The translations under genes and the position numbers were made by a program. From assembly GCA_016711345.1 (NCBI GenBank), contig JADJTD010000001.1:310001-374000 (forward strand): a stretch of DNA of 64,000 nt, written 5' to 3'. This document shows positions 8,201 to 20,164 of the stretch, piece by piece; position 1 is the stretch's first letter, and every line of letters starts with the position of its first letter. Source of the stretch: Chloracidobacterium sp. GTDB lineage: Bacteria; Acidobacteriota; Blastocatellia; Pyrinomonadales; Pyrinomonadaceae. The notes below the pieces were generated by a model. That model made no database searches. It saw only the letters and a program-made list of their open reading frames with translations, and was not told the DNA's origin.

Positions 8201-11200
8201 ACGGTCAGAGCATTGTCCGGTAATCCTTGCTGCATCCGGATCGTTCCGGTCGTCGAGCCGGACATCCCGTGAAGCCGCCCGCCCGGTCGGCCATCAAACT
8301 CTACCATGCAGGACATGGTACTTACACTACTTACATCCCAACTGGAAGTAGAAGGGTTAGCTCTCAGTGTCGTGTGGCCGGGGCTTGGCAATCCGAAGCT
8401 GCTGCCGCACGAAACGCGCAGCAGATCAAAGTCCGGATCACCCGTTATTTGTCCGTACACTCGAAACATATCCGTATCGAACGACTGAACAGGCTGGCCG
8501 GACGAGCGCGGAGCAGTATCCATAACACACTCGCCGTTAGGAATAGTCAGGCTCCGCATATAGGAGGAAAGTGATGAGATTCCATCGAGATCGAGCAAGA
8601 ATTTGCAGGCAGAGTAAGTTCGGTCTCCGCCCAAAGATCCGCCGGGAACACGACTGCTAACCACCCAGTCGCTTATCGTCCAGTCGCTTACGATCGTTGA
8701 GTCCGGAGCCACGCTCGTGGACATCGACAAAGGCCAGCCGGAAGATGGACACTGAGCCGGCAGATCGACGCTGCCCGTGCCGTTATCGGCTACTGAACAT
8801 GAAGTCGACTGGCGCGGGCCTGAGACCGCTGACATTCTGATCGTTCCGGTCGTCGAGCCTGACATCCCGCTTAATGGCCCGCCCGCTCTTCCGACAAATT
8901 CGACCGTGTAAAAAACGTCAAAGAAGCTGTCAACCGACCACCTGGGCAGTGTCGGCGATTCACGAATAAGCGTCGTATGTCCGGGGCTAGGCAAACCAAA
9001 TGAACTGCCTGCGGTAATGCGCAGCAGGTCAAAGTCCGGATCACCAGCAGGCAGCTGTGCATCGAGACGTGTGATCTGGGAATCGAACGACTGTTCGAGT
9101 GATGTCGTCTGTCTTGGCCCGTGCGCAAATTCGACCGGAGCAGGAAGCACCCTTCCTTTGATCGTTCCGTCCCATCCCTTATACCGAATCTTTAGTTGCG
9201 CGGATGCAGAAACCTGCTCGCCGCCAAGCGGCCCGCCCGGAGTGGTTGAGACATCGGTTAACGAATCGAGCGAAGCTGACATCCTGATCGGATTGCCCGG
9301 AGGCAGTCCGTTTAGAGCGACTATCGGGCCGCCCAACAATCGGCACTCCGCCGGAAGAGCGAGAGTAGCCGGTCCGTTGTCAGGCGCGGTGCAGCTTTGC
9401 ATATGGACGGTTGTTGCGGCTGAGCTCTCGTTTCCGGCTGCGTCGCGGACGCAGACGCGGATCGTGTTCGAGCCGCGAAGGAATAATGCCGGATCCGGAT
9501 GAACTTCAATTGTTGCGGGCCACAAAACAGGGGTCGTCCCGCTCGCAAACACGTCGCCGTCATCACAGTCTTCGCCACCGATCATGACCTCATATTCGCC
9601 AACTTCGGTTGATGTGAACGCGACCGCCGGAGTCATTCCCGGTGTGATCGGATTCGGACTCACCGACTCGATCGTCACCGTTGGTGCGGTCGTATCGAGG
9701 AAAAATGTTTTCAGCACGTTCCGCGGCACGATCGGCAAGACCCCCGATAACTGGCAAACTGCGGGCGGCTGACCGGCACAGTCTCCGCCCCATGGGCCGA
9801 GCTGACTGTTGGAATTGGGCACCGCGGTCAATGTGACCATCGTGCCTTCGGAAAAAACTGCAGAGCATGTCGTTCCGCAGTCGATACCGGCCGGCTGGCT
9901 CGTCACCGTGCCGCCGCCTGTGCCGTCTTTTACGACGGTCACCGTATTGCCAAAGAGCCAATTGGTATTGCCGCCGCCCTCTATCGAATCTGTCGCGACG
10001 ACCGGCGAACCGCTGCACGTAGCATTGCTGTCAGAGACCGAAACAAACTGGATGTCGCGTTCACCTATCGCGCACATCGACCACGGATCATTTGTACCGG
10101 TTCCTGTGCCGTTGTCCTGGCCGCTGATCGAAAGCATGTCGCTTTGGCCGCCGAAAAGAACGACCTTATTCGAAATAGTGATCGTCCCGTGTACGCGCAG
10201 GTCCGCGGGCGGCGGCGAAGTGGCATAGATGAATCCGGCCTGCAGTTTGTAGAACGCCGTGTCGCCGGTGATGTTTTGTTCGCCCGGGCTGCTGCCGTTG
10301 AATGTCACGGCAAAATCGCCCGCGAGCTGTCCGCTACTCGACATGGCCCAATCGCCCGAAACCGTAACATCACAGCCGAGCGTCAGTTTCCCGAACTCAC
10401 CCACAACTACATGGTGGTAACTGTCGATCTCGGTGCACGGAGTTGCCGGCCGCTTTAATAGCGTGACATGGCCCTTGAACTCTTTCTTGGCCGTTGAGCT
10501 GGCGCCCGTAATTTGCAACGTTCCGGTCACGGTCTGAGGGCTGTAGCCGTCAACTCTCGTGTCCGTCAACGCTCCCGGAGGGCTGACCACGTGAAGGTTG
10601 CGAACGACCTCCGGCAAAGCGTTTCCAACGATCTGGTCCGTCGCACCGTTGTAGATGTAGTCAGCTTCGCTGCTGAACGAACGGCTGCTGGTCTGGATGC
10701 TGCCGCAATCGGCACCGACCGGACAGGACACCGTCGAAAAAGGCGTCGTGATCCCGTACGCGTCGCTTATATAGAGCGCTCCGCCATTCGAGAGAGCAAA
10801 TGAACCCGAGCCCAGGACACGATGGCCGTTTGTTTCAAGCGATGCACACGACGGAACGGTCATCGCTCCGGTGATCGTGACATCAGTGGCTAAAAATGCG
10901 GTCACGCAAGCGCCGGGGGCAAAGCTGACGTCATGATACGTGCCAGACAGCGCTGTGCCCGGGTCCGTGACGACAAAGTCTCTGTGTGCGAAGGTGGCCG
11001 TCACCGATCTCGCCTGGCTCATCGTGACATCGCAGTTTTCAGGCAGGCCCGCACAGGGTTCGCCGGTCCAACTCACAAACGTCGAATCCGCACTCGGCAC
11101 AGCCGTCAGCGAAACCACAGTTCCGTGGCTATACGATGCGGAGCAAGCCGAACCGCAGCTGATCTGCCCGTCGCCGCTCGAAACCGTCCCGCCTCCGGTT

Positions 11201-11658
11201 CCGCTAAGTGCCACTGAAAGGGTGTATTCCCTCGGATTGAATTGCGCTGTGACCGACTTCGCGGCATCCATCGTGACATCGCAAGTGGACGAGGTGCCGG
11301 AGCAGTCTCCGCTCCAGCCGGCAAATGTTGAGCTTGAATCAGGCGCCGCAGAAAGCGTCACCACCTGGCCGCTGCTAAATGACGCATCGCACGTTCCCGG
11401 ACAGTCGATTCCGGCCGGGTTGCTCGTAACTTGGCCGCCGCCGCTGCCGGCACGCAAAACTGACAGCGCGTGCGTTGTAGTTGATGATGCTGTCTGAGTG
11501 ATCGGCGCGAGGCCAAAGAACTCTTTTACTGAGTCCAAAAACGAAAAGCCCGCAGCGTTAGCGCCTGCGGCGGTGATCGTTAGAAACATTGCACTGATAA
11601 CAAAAAACAAACCAATGCGGCCAGAAACCCTTCGTGACGACGTTTTACATCTCAACAT
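5290..11658 (-). CDS. Giant secreted protein: InlB-type repeats, duplicated beta modules, two cohesins and a dockerin
   Basis: This 2122-residue exported protein has a signal peptide ending GANAA at residue 36, then SFLDSVKEFFG (39-49), a motif shared at the same positions with the protein at 44113. Divergent InlB B-repeat-like domains (G-x-G-G-x-V, then C-x-x-x-C, then F-x-G-W, then V-T-A-x-F) lie near residues 60-140, 140-225, 565-640 and 1150-1230. Two homologous beta modules sit at about 230-560 and 1235-1550, plus a duplicated DPDFDLLR segment. A Thr/Pro/Asn linker at about 1560-1588 leads to cohesin 1 (1593-1726), a CnaB/dockerin-like region (1735-1893) and cohesin 2 (1900-2030). A carboxypeptidase-regulatory-like beta domain follows (2033-2122). 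The start at 11658 is chosen because TTAGGAGAG precedes it; an upstream TTG is less likely. It probably acts as an extracellular scaffold or adhesin. No catalytic domain is seen. Confidence 0.9.
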   Translation of the reverse strand: MLRCKTSSRRVSGRIGLFFVISAMFLTITAAGANAAGFSFLDSVKEFFGLAPITQTASSTTTHALSVLRAGSGGGQVTSNPAGIDCPGTCDASFSSGQVVTLSAAPDSSSTFAGWSGDCSGTSSTCDVTMDAAKSVTAQFNPREYTLSVALSGTGGGTVSSGDGQISCGSACSASYSHGTVVSLTAVPSADSTFVSWTGEPCAGLPENCDVTMSQARSVTATFAHRDFVVTDPGTALSGTYHDVSFAPGACVTAFLATDVTITGAMTVPSCASLETNGHRVLGSGSFALSNGGALYISDAYGITTPFSTVSCPVGADCGSIQTSSRSFSSEADYIYNGATDQIVGNALPEVVRNLHVVSPPGALTDTRVDGYSPQTVTGTLQITGASSTAKKEFKGHVTLLKRPATPCTEIDSYHHVVVGEFGKLTLGCDVTVSGDWAMSSSGQLAGDFAVTFNGSSPGEQNITGDTAFYKLQAGFIYATSPPPADLRVHGTITISNKVVLFGGQSDMLSISGQDNGTGTGTNDPWSMCAIGERDIQFVSVSDSNATCSGSPVVATDSIEGGGNTNWLFGNTVTVVKDGTGGGTVTSQPAGIDCGTTCSAVFSEGTMVTLTAVPNSNSQLGPWGGDCAGQPPAVCQLSGVLPIVPRNVLKTFFLDTTAPTVTIESVSPNPITPGMTPAVAFTSTEVGEYEVMIGGEDCDDGDVFASGTTPVLWPATIEVHPDPALFLRGSNTIRVCVRDAAGNESSAATTVHMQSCTAPDNGPATLALPAECRLLGGPIVALNGLPPGNPIRMSASLDSLTDVSTTPGGPLGGEQVSASAQLKIRYKGWDGTIKGRVLPAPVEFAHGPRQTTSLEQSFDSQITRLDAQLPAGDPDFDLLRITAGSSFGLPSPGHTTLIRESPTLPRWSVDSFFDVFYTVEFVGRAGGPLSGMSGSTTGTIRMSAVSGPRQSTSCSVADNGTGSVDLPAQCPSSGWPLSMSTSVAPDSTIVSDWTISDWVVSSRVPGGSLGGDRTYSACKFLLDLDGISSLSSYMRSLTIPNGECVMDTAPRSSGQPVQSFDTDMFRVYGQITGDPDFDLLRVSCGSSFGLPSPGHTTLRANPSTSSWDVSSVSTMSCMVEFDGRPGGRLHGMSGSTTGTIRMQQGLPDNALTVTKGGGGGGTVTSSPAGIDCGSQCSAEFQSGTVVTLSAAPSSGSSFAGWSGACTGTGACDVTMDQARSVTATFTSPDFVVSSSGAIPPGTYRDVTYTGCFTATLSGDIVVTGSMTVASCQTLDTNGFIVFGGGSFALESGGALYVTDPNGITKRSSSVTCPNGQCGSIQTETRSYSSSADYTYSGATNQLVGDGLPETVRNLFVVSPPSATTSTRLDGYSPQVVTGKISVSGNSGSGKKEFKGHVTLLKRPTANSPCASDDFHDVEILAGGKMTLGCDITVSGDWTMATGGELTGDYSVTLDGDDQTVSGDTSFYNFRKLSPGQTLIFPPLSRITVTNDLTLHGASGSLLTIGGGGTSGSHWEMCALGTRSVDFVSVSNSDASCSGLPITATNSIDGGNNINWNFFVPTPTATNTNTPTSTPTSTATNTNTPTPTPTCGAYIPVSMPNLHSSTNGVVVVPVTTGDVSSSGVLSADLTVTFDPTVLSLPGDASFGVSLGSVATSNGGRFMDAFSPSSGTLRVSIYGTQPMIGGGDLVYLTFNVIGSPGTSSPLSFSLFRYNEASPCTSATNGSVTVTGSISGTVIYGNPVTGPNPRPVPNVLVTAFGSSLISSLTSSLGTYVLSGFDGGSYNVIPSKSGGVNNAISSFDAARVSQYVTGRITFTPAQLFVADVSSTSGVTSFDAAMIARFVSALGPPQGSTGLWRFGPSIRSHATVSSHIAGEDYFAHLMGEVSGNWGDPSPFRPAIGPERLTAVVAPNIVAPASKEVIVPISVDGATGKDVIAYEFDLRYDPSVIQPQAEPFDVAGTLSSSLFVVVNAETPGLLRVVVYGTEPLDGSGVLLNLKFTAVGAPGTVSPLTWERVMFNEGDPRTLATDGTVELSASAPNQAELTGRVVNTMGQGISNARVTLTDTTTGAVRSAMSNGSGAYRFGGLTVGQTYTVSVDSKHSAFAPLTVSITGQSVNTDMAAAQ

Positions 11659-11783
11659 GATCTTAGCTCTCCTAATCTCTTTATTTATCCCCAATGAAAA
11701 AAAACGGCGAAAATCTAATTCGCTTGCCGACGTCCTTTGACTTTCGATAGATTGTAGATTGACTTCGTTATAGGTGACGGAAT

Positions 11784-11811
11784 CTTATATCAGGTCTGCC
11801 CCGAATGTCAA
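11784..11811 (-). promoter_or_regulatory. Sigma70-type promoter of the 2122-residue protein gene
   Basis: TTGACA (11811-11806), a 16-base spacer and TATAAG (11789-11784) lie on the reverse strand, giving a leader of about 120 bases. The remainder of 11659-12060 shows no convincing promoter for the rightward gene and no further feature. Confidence 0.65.
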
Positions 11812-12060
11812 AGAAACTTGGGGCTATGGATAGACCCTATTAATCGCGCTAAATATCCCGCTCATACATGAGATTTTTCACAGCCCCTTTCCTCGGATCT
11901 CCATAAACCTCTGTTTACCCACCGGTATGGCATTTGCATCTAATTCATGTGCCGGTCTGCTTTTATTTTGAAGTATTTGCGATTTTGGAATTCAACTGTC
12001 TTTTCCAGATCTCAACTGACACTGTTAGTTAACACTTTTTCTTGGAAGGAAGTTATAAAA

Positions 12061-15000
12061 ATGTCGAAATACCTTATAATCATTGCACTTTTTGCCCTAT
12101 CCACGTTCTATGTTGGAAGTCATTTAAAGCTTTCAACCTCACCTGATGTCAATGACAACACGGTGAATGAGCAGTCGGCTGTTCAAAATATAAAAAGCGC
12201 AGATAAATCGAATGTTGATGCCCTTACAAATAAACAAAGAGCCTCACAAACATACGGACGATTGCCTATCCATTTTGAACCGAACGCTGGCCAGACAGCG
12301 CGCGAAGTCGATTATGTCGCACGCGGCAATGGTTATTCGCTCTTTCTGACGCCCGGCGAAGCGACACTTTCACTCCTGGACCGCAACGGCAAAAACACCG
12401 GCAATATATCAGTCGTCAAGATGTCTTTGAACGGAGCGAACAAAACTTCCAAAGTCGCAGGCCTAGATGCACTTGAAGGCCGGTCGAATTACTTACTTGG
12501 TAATGATCCGGAGAAGTGGCAGACAGATGTTGCTAACTATGGAAAGGTGCAGTATGACGAGATCTATCCCGGAATTGATCTGGTGTATTATGGCGACGAC
12601 CGCCAGCTCGAATATGACTTCGTCGTAAAGCCCGCCGCCGATCCAAGACAGATCAAACTGACATTCAGCGGCACAGAAAAACCTGCTCGCATCGACGCCG
12701 CTACAGGTGATCTGCTCTTAGCCACGGCATCAGGCGAACTCCGGCAGCACAAACCGTTCGTCTATCAAGACATCGACGGTGAAAGGCATGAGATCGCCAG
12801 CTCTTATAAATTGGACGGCAACTCGGCCGGTATTCTTCTGGGTGCATACGACAACTCTCGAGAACTCGTCATAGATCCGATACTTTCATACGGAAGCTAT
12901 TTAGGCGGGTCAGGATTTGACGAAGGACGCGGAATAGCGGTTGACGCAGATGGCAACGCGTATGTAGTCGGCACGGCTACTTCACTCAATTTCCCTACGA
13001 CTGCGGGCGTTATCAAAACAACAAACCTGCCGTCGTCCAATAACGTTCAGTGGAACGATGCCTTCGTTACGAAGATCAATCCAACCGGCACCGCGATGGT
13101 TTGGTCAACCTATTACGGCGGACGCAACGGCAGCGAGATCGGAACCGGGGTTGCGGTCACATCGACGGGCGAAATTCTGATAAGCGGCACGACGATGGCA
13201 AGTGATTTTCCGACGGTTAACGCTTACCAATCGACGTTCGGCGGAACCGACGATGCTTTCGCGGCTAAGTTGAATTCAACCGGTTCAGCGATCGTCTATT
13301 CGACCTATCTCGGAGGCAACAACACTGATACCGGCGGACGGATCGCTCTCGATCGCACCAGCGGCGATGCGGTATTTGCAGGCTTCGCGTCGTCGCCAAA
13401 CTTCCCAACAACGGCAGGAGCGTACAAGGAAAAACTATGCAGTACACCACAAGGCTGCAGCGGCATTTTTTATTCGGGTAGTTACGTGGTGAAGCTGACC
13501 GCAGCAGGAAACGGAGTGTATTCAACTCTGTTCGATGCGGGCATCAGCGATGCCACACTCGATGCGAACAACAATGCAGTCATTGGCGGCTCGGTCAGCA
13601 CAACAGCTTTCGTGACCACGCCGGGAGCATTTCAAACAGCTTCATCCGGCGGCATTGAGGGCTTTATCGCCAAGCTGAATCCGACCGGAAATGCTCTTGT
13701 GTATGCAACATATCTTGGCGGTGGATTTCAATCAGATCGCGTCAACGGCGTCACGATCGACGCTGCGGGAAATTTATATGCGACCGGCCAAACTGAGAAT
13801 ACAGGATTTCCGGTCACAGCAGGTTCGTTCGATCAAACCTTCAACGGCGGCGAGGACGGATTTTTGACTAAGCTCGATCCGACAGGTTCGACACTGATCT
13901 ACTCGACGTTCTTCGGCGGCCAAGGAAAGGATCAGCCTTTCGCAATAGCATTGGGTGCAGACAACAGCGCTATCATTGCCGGTGAAACTCTGAGCGGTGC
14001 GAGTTTCCCGCTTCGCAATTCACTTTTAGGAACTGCCGGATCGATCTTTTTGACCCGTTTTAATACTGATGCGAACGCGTTGGTCTATTCGACACTGCTT
14101 GGACAAGGCGGAGCTTACGGACTTGCGGTCGATGGAGCAAGCAACGCATACATAACCGGGCATACAGTAAACGTGATCATAACCCCGGATTCATTTCAGC
14201 CGGATCACGGTGCCGCCAATTCAACCAGCTCGTCGAGTTCCGCCAAGGATGCGTTTGTTCTAAAAGTCGCGACCGGCGACGAGGATGCTACATCCTACGC
14301 GATCAGCGGAACTGTGACGGATGACAATTTTGGAGTCAATAACAATTATTCACCTATCGTCGTGACTATTACCGGAACCGTAAATCGATCTTATACTCCT
14401 GGAAACAGCGGCGGCGGCACTGTCACATATTACTTTGGGAATCTGCCCGCCGGAGGCAACTATACCGTCACCGCACGAAGGATCGGGTATGTGGCCGATC
14501 CGGAAAGTGTCGTGTTCGACGATCTCGGAGCAAATCAATTTGCCGATTTTCATATCCTGACAAATCAGGCCCCCGAAGGCATAATAACTTCGCCGACACA
14601 CGGTACAAATTACAACGCACCGGCGACGATCAATATTCAAGCGACCGCAAGCGATCCCGATGGAAACGGAATACAGAAAGTCGATTTCATCGCATACAAC
14701 AGCACGACAGGAAGTATTCCTTTGGGTACAGACACAACTGCTCCCTACGAATTCACATGGTCAAACATACCCATCGGGACTTACGCCCTTTACGCGATCC
14801 CGACCGACAGTCTCGGATTGCGTGGACAGTCGATGCAGACCGTTCATGTGTTTGTCATTGACGGTGGAAGCCCGGCCGTGAATTTCATAAGTCCGGTTGA
14901 TGGACAAACTTATGTTGAAGGCGATTATGTTCAGATCAGGATGAGCGTGTCCTCTTCGATAACGCTCGTGCAGGTCAGGGACCAAAATAACAATCTTGTC

Positions 15001-17376
15001 GCATGGCTTCCGGGCGGTTCATTCTCAACAACCTGGCGCGTGATGAATATTGGCGACTACACATTGACTGCGACTGCTTCGACCGCTCAGGGGCAGACCG
15101 CAACAGCAGTTACACATGTCACAGTCGGACCGATCAACCATCGCATCTCAGGAACCATAGTCGATTCGATCACAAACGCTCCATTGAGCGGTGTAAATCT
15201 CGCCCTCGTCTGTCCGAGCAATCCGAACATCACCGCTCAGGCAACGACCGATTCTAACGGAAGCTACCTGTTCACAGACCTCGGCACAACGCCAAATGAC
15301 GGCATAACTATCACGCCTAGCCTCGCAGGATATACATTCGATCCGCCGAGCCGAAGCACTGGCTTTTTGGGTTACATCGATTGGCCTAATCAAAATTACA
15401 CCGCGATACGTTCGACGAGCATCACCGTAACCATGACGAGTCCGACCAACGGACAGGTATTCCCCGCACCGGCAAACTTCAATCTCGCGGCAGACGCATC
15501 GAGTAATGGCGGAACGATCACAAAAGTTGAATTTTTCCGTCAGGGAGCTTCGGCAGAACTTTTGGGCACTGACATTACGGCGCCGTTCGAACTTCCGATG
15601 AACAATCTGCCGGAAGGAAATTACTGGTATTTCGCGCGTGCAACCGACAGCACAAATGGAGTTGCCGATTCGACAGTTGTGAATATTACTGTAAATCCGG
15701 CGCCTACTTCTGTGCAGCTTCACGGTGAAGTTCATAATCCCGGCGGCGGCCCTATGGTAGGTATATTGGTCAGGCTCACCGGAACGGCAAATGGCAATCC
15801 GGTCAGTCAAACATGGACGACAAACGTAAACGGTTCGTACCTTTTCAATGTGCCGTTCGGCGGTGATTACACTATCACACCAGAAGGCACAAATCTGTCG
15901 TTCACTCCGCCGTCGGCAACTTTCACAAATGTTACTCAGGATATTTACGATATCTACTTCGTTGCATCCGCTCCAAATCAGGCACCAGCTATTCAGATCA
16001 ATAGCCCGGCTGATGGTGCAGTATTTACGATGCCGGTTGCGATACCTGTCAATGTAACGGCTTCGGACTCTGACGGACAGGTTATTCATCTGTCGATGAC
16101 GGCACAGAGTTCAACGATGTCAACAACGATTGGCCAAGCGAATAACGGAACGCTTTCGTTCCTCTGGCAGCCAAATCTTCCGGGAGCCTACACTCTCTGG
16201 GCCGAAGCTCGTGACAACGGCGGCCTTCGCACCTTGGTTTCGATCGCGATCACCGTCAACCAGCCGAGTGCAGTCTCTCTCACAGGACGAATTGTCGATC
16301 GAAGCAGCGTTGGAATAGAAGGCGTGACGGCAGAACTTCGCGACTGGGCAACAGAAAACACCGTAATAGGAACAGCGATCACTGATGCGAACGGGGTCTT
16401 TTCAATTGCGAATATTCCGACGTTTTCCAATTATGTTCTGCGTGTCGCAAAGCAGGACTACACATTCTCACCGCAAAAGCGTGTTTATTTCAATCTTGCA
16501 TCCAGCCAAACAACCGCTGACTTTACCGGCACCTCGCAGGTGCAGCCGTCTGACTTTGACGGCGATGGCAGAACAGATATAGCAGTTTGGCGTCCGTCGA
16601 CCGGCATGTGGTACGTAAGCCGCTCAGCTGATCAAACCTACAGTGCCTCTCAATTTGGAGGCGCCGCTTTTGGCGACGTAGTTGTTCCCGGAAATTATGA
16701 TGGCGATAAGAAGATCGACTACGCAGTCTTCCGTAACGGTATCTGGTATGTCCAAAACAGTTCGAACAATCAATATCGAACTGTCCATTTTGGACTCGCA
16801 GGTGACAGGCCTGTTCCCGGCGATTATGACGGCGACGGCAAAACGGATATTGCTGTTTGGCGGCCGAGTAACGGCTTCTGGTACATAATGTTCAGTTCAA
16901 ATGGTGCGTTCGATTATCGCAATTTTGGTTTGAATGGTGACATTCCGGTCGCAGGCGACTACGACGGCGACGGCATTAGCGATGTTGCTGTTTGGCGGCC
17001 AAGCAACGGCACTTGGTATGTCCATCAAAGCACGAATGGGGTCGTAAACGCCTATCCGTTTGGCCTCGCAAACGATATGCCTCTTACCGGTGACTTTGAC
17101 GGCGACAAGAAAATTGACTTTGCAGTTTTCCGCCCGTCCGACGGCAACTGGTATGTGCTGCAAAGTTCAAATGGAATTCCGACAACAACCCATTGGGGGA
17201 TGGAAGGAGATAAGCCGGTTGCTGGCGATTATGATCATGACGGTAAGACAGACTTTGCAATTTTCCGTCCATCGAACGGTACGTGGTATGTCAACCGAGC
17301 GTCAAGCGGAAGGATGATGATGCTCCAATTTGGTATCAGCGAAGACATACCGATCCCGGGAGCTTTTCTCCGCTAA
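12061..17376 (+). CDS. Giant secreted SBBP/FG-GAP beta-propeller protein
   Basis: This is a 1771-residue exported protein. After a signal peptide (MSKYLIIIALFALSTFYVGS) comes a DUF7948-type domain that begins PIHFEPNAGQ, about residues 60-260. SBBP repeats follow at about 270-700, each with a core such as YLGG-x-D-x-G-x-x-I-A-x-D plus a F-P-T-T-x-G motif. The middle alternates carboxypeptidase-regulatory-like (G-x-V/I-x-D) and Ig-like domains. The C-terminus (about 1496-1771) is six repeats of 45 residues of the form DYDGDGKTDIAVWRPSNG-x-WY, an FG-GAP/VCBS propeller with calcium-binding DxDxDG loops, ending AFLR. The start at 12061 follows GGAAGGAAG; an in-frame ATG 38 codons upstream lacks a ribosome site and would spoil the signal peptide. 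It is probably an adhesive surface or matrix protein. Confidence 0.9.
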   Translation: MSKYLIIIALFALSTFYVGSHLKLSTSPDVNDNTVNEQSAVQNIKSADKSNVDALTNKQRASQTYGRLPIHFEPNAGQTAREVDYVARGNGYSLFLTPGEATLSLLDRNGKNTGNISVVKMSLNGANKTSKVAGLDALEGRSNYLLGNDPEKWQTDVANYGKVQYDEIYPGIDLVYYGDDRQLEYDFVVKPAADPRQIKLTFSGTEKPARIDAATGDLLLATASGELRQHKPFVYQDIDGERHEIASSYKLDGNSAGILLGAYDNSRELVIDPILSYGSYLGGSGFDEGRGIAVDADGNAYVVGTATSLNFPTTAGVIKTTNLPSSNNVQWNDAFVTKINPTGTAMVWSTYYGGRNGSEIGTGVAVTSTGEILISGTTMASDFPTVNAYQSTFGGTDDAFAAKLNSTGSAIVYSTYLGGNNTDTGGRIALDRTSGDAVFAGFASSPNFPTTAGAYKEKLCSTPQGCSGIFYSGSYVVKLTAAGNGVYSTLFDAGISDATLDANNNAVIGGSVSTTAFVTTPGAFQTASSGGIEGFIAKLNPTGNALVYATYLGGGFQSDRVNGVTIDAAGNLYATGQTENTGFPVTAGSFDQTFNGGEDGFLTKLDPTGSTLIYSTFFGGQGKDQPFAIALGADNSAIIAGETLSGASFPLRNSLLGTAGSIFLTRFNTDANALVYSTLLGQGGAYGLAVDGASNAYITGHTVNVIITPDSFQPDHGAANSTSSSSSAKDAFVLKVATGDEDATSYAISGTVTDDNFGVNNNYSPIVVTITGTVNRSYTPGNSGGGTVTYYFGNLPAGGNYTVTARRIGYVADPESVVFDDLGANQFADFHILTNQAPEGIITSPTHGTNYNAPATINIQATASDPDGNGIQKVDFIAYNSTTGSIPLGTDTTAPYEFTWSNIPIGTYALYAIPTDSLGLRGQSMQTVHVFVIDGGSPAVNFISPVDGQTYVEGDYVQIRMSVSSSITLVQVRDQNNNLVAWLPGGSFSTTWRVMNIGDYTLTATASTAQGQTATAVTHVTVGPINHRISGTIVDSITNAPLSGVNLALVCPSNPNITAQATTDSNGSYLFTDLGTTPNDGITITPSLAGYTFDPPSRSTGFLGYIDWPNQNYTAIRSTSITVTMTSPTNGQVFPAPANFNLAADASSNGGTITKVEFFRQGASAELLGTDITAPFELPMNNLPEGNYWYFARATDSTNGVADSTVVNITVNPAPTSVQLHGEVHNPGGGPMVGILVRLTGTANGNPVSQTWTTNVNGSYLFNVPFGGDYTITPEGTNLSFTPPSATFTNVTQDIYDIYFVASAPNQAPAIQINSPADGAVFTMPVAIPVNVTASDSDGQVIHLSMTAQSSTMSTTIGQANNGTLSFLWQPNLPGAYTLWAEARDNGGLRTLVSIAITVNQPSAVSLTGRIVDRSSVGIEGVTAELRDWATENTVIGTAITDANGVFSIANIPTFSNYVLRVAKQDYTFSPQKRVYFNLASSQTTADFTGTSQVQPSDFDGDGRTDIAVWRPSTGMWYVSRSADQTYSASQFGGAAFGDVVVPGNYDGDKKIDYAVFRNGIWYVQNSSNNQYRTVHFGLAGDRPVPGDYDGDGKTDIAVWRPSNGFWYIMFSSNGAFDYRNFGLNGDIPVAGDYDGDGISDVAVWRPSNGTWYVHQSTNGVVNAYPFGLANDMPLTGDFDGDKKIDFAVFRPSDGNWYVLQSSNGIPTTTHWGMEGDKPVAGDYDHDGKTDFAIFRPSNGTWYVNRASSGRMMMLQFGISEDIPIPGAFLR

Positions 17377-17422
17377 TCATCTGCGAACTTTCTGTAGTCG
17401 GAACATAGAAGTTCGCTGATGA

Positions 17423-17456
17423 TGCCGCACGGTCTTAAAGGCCGTGCGGCACTTTC

Positions 17457-17457
<1 letters not shown>
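17423..17457. terminator. Bidirectional terminator between convergent genes
   Basis: The inverted repeat GCCGCACGG-n8-CCGTGCGGC (17424-17450) is followed by ACTTTCT. It lies 47 bases after the propeller protein stop and at the end of the convergent glucosidase gene. Confidence 0.75.
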
Positions 17458-20120
<2,663 letters not shown>

Positions 20121-20141
20121 AAAATTATCTCCAACGTGCGT

Positions 20142-20147
20142 TATAAT
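20142..20147 (+). promoter_or_regulatory. Probable -10 element of rarA
   Basis: TATAAT lies 17 bases before the rarA ATG in the 44-base divergent interval. The matching -35 region would fall at the start of the glucosidase gene and is weak. The transcript would have almost no leader, consistent with the absence of a Shine-Dalgarno sequence. Confidence 0.4.
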
Positions 20148-20164
20148 ACTATCAAACGAAGTTT

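Noticed and set aside
15148..16089. 313-codon reverse-strand frame inside the propeller gene
   Set aside because: The product is Arg/Cys-rich without motifs; the forward strand encodes recognisable Ig-like and carboxypeptidase-regulatory domains.
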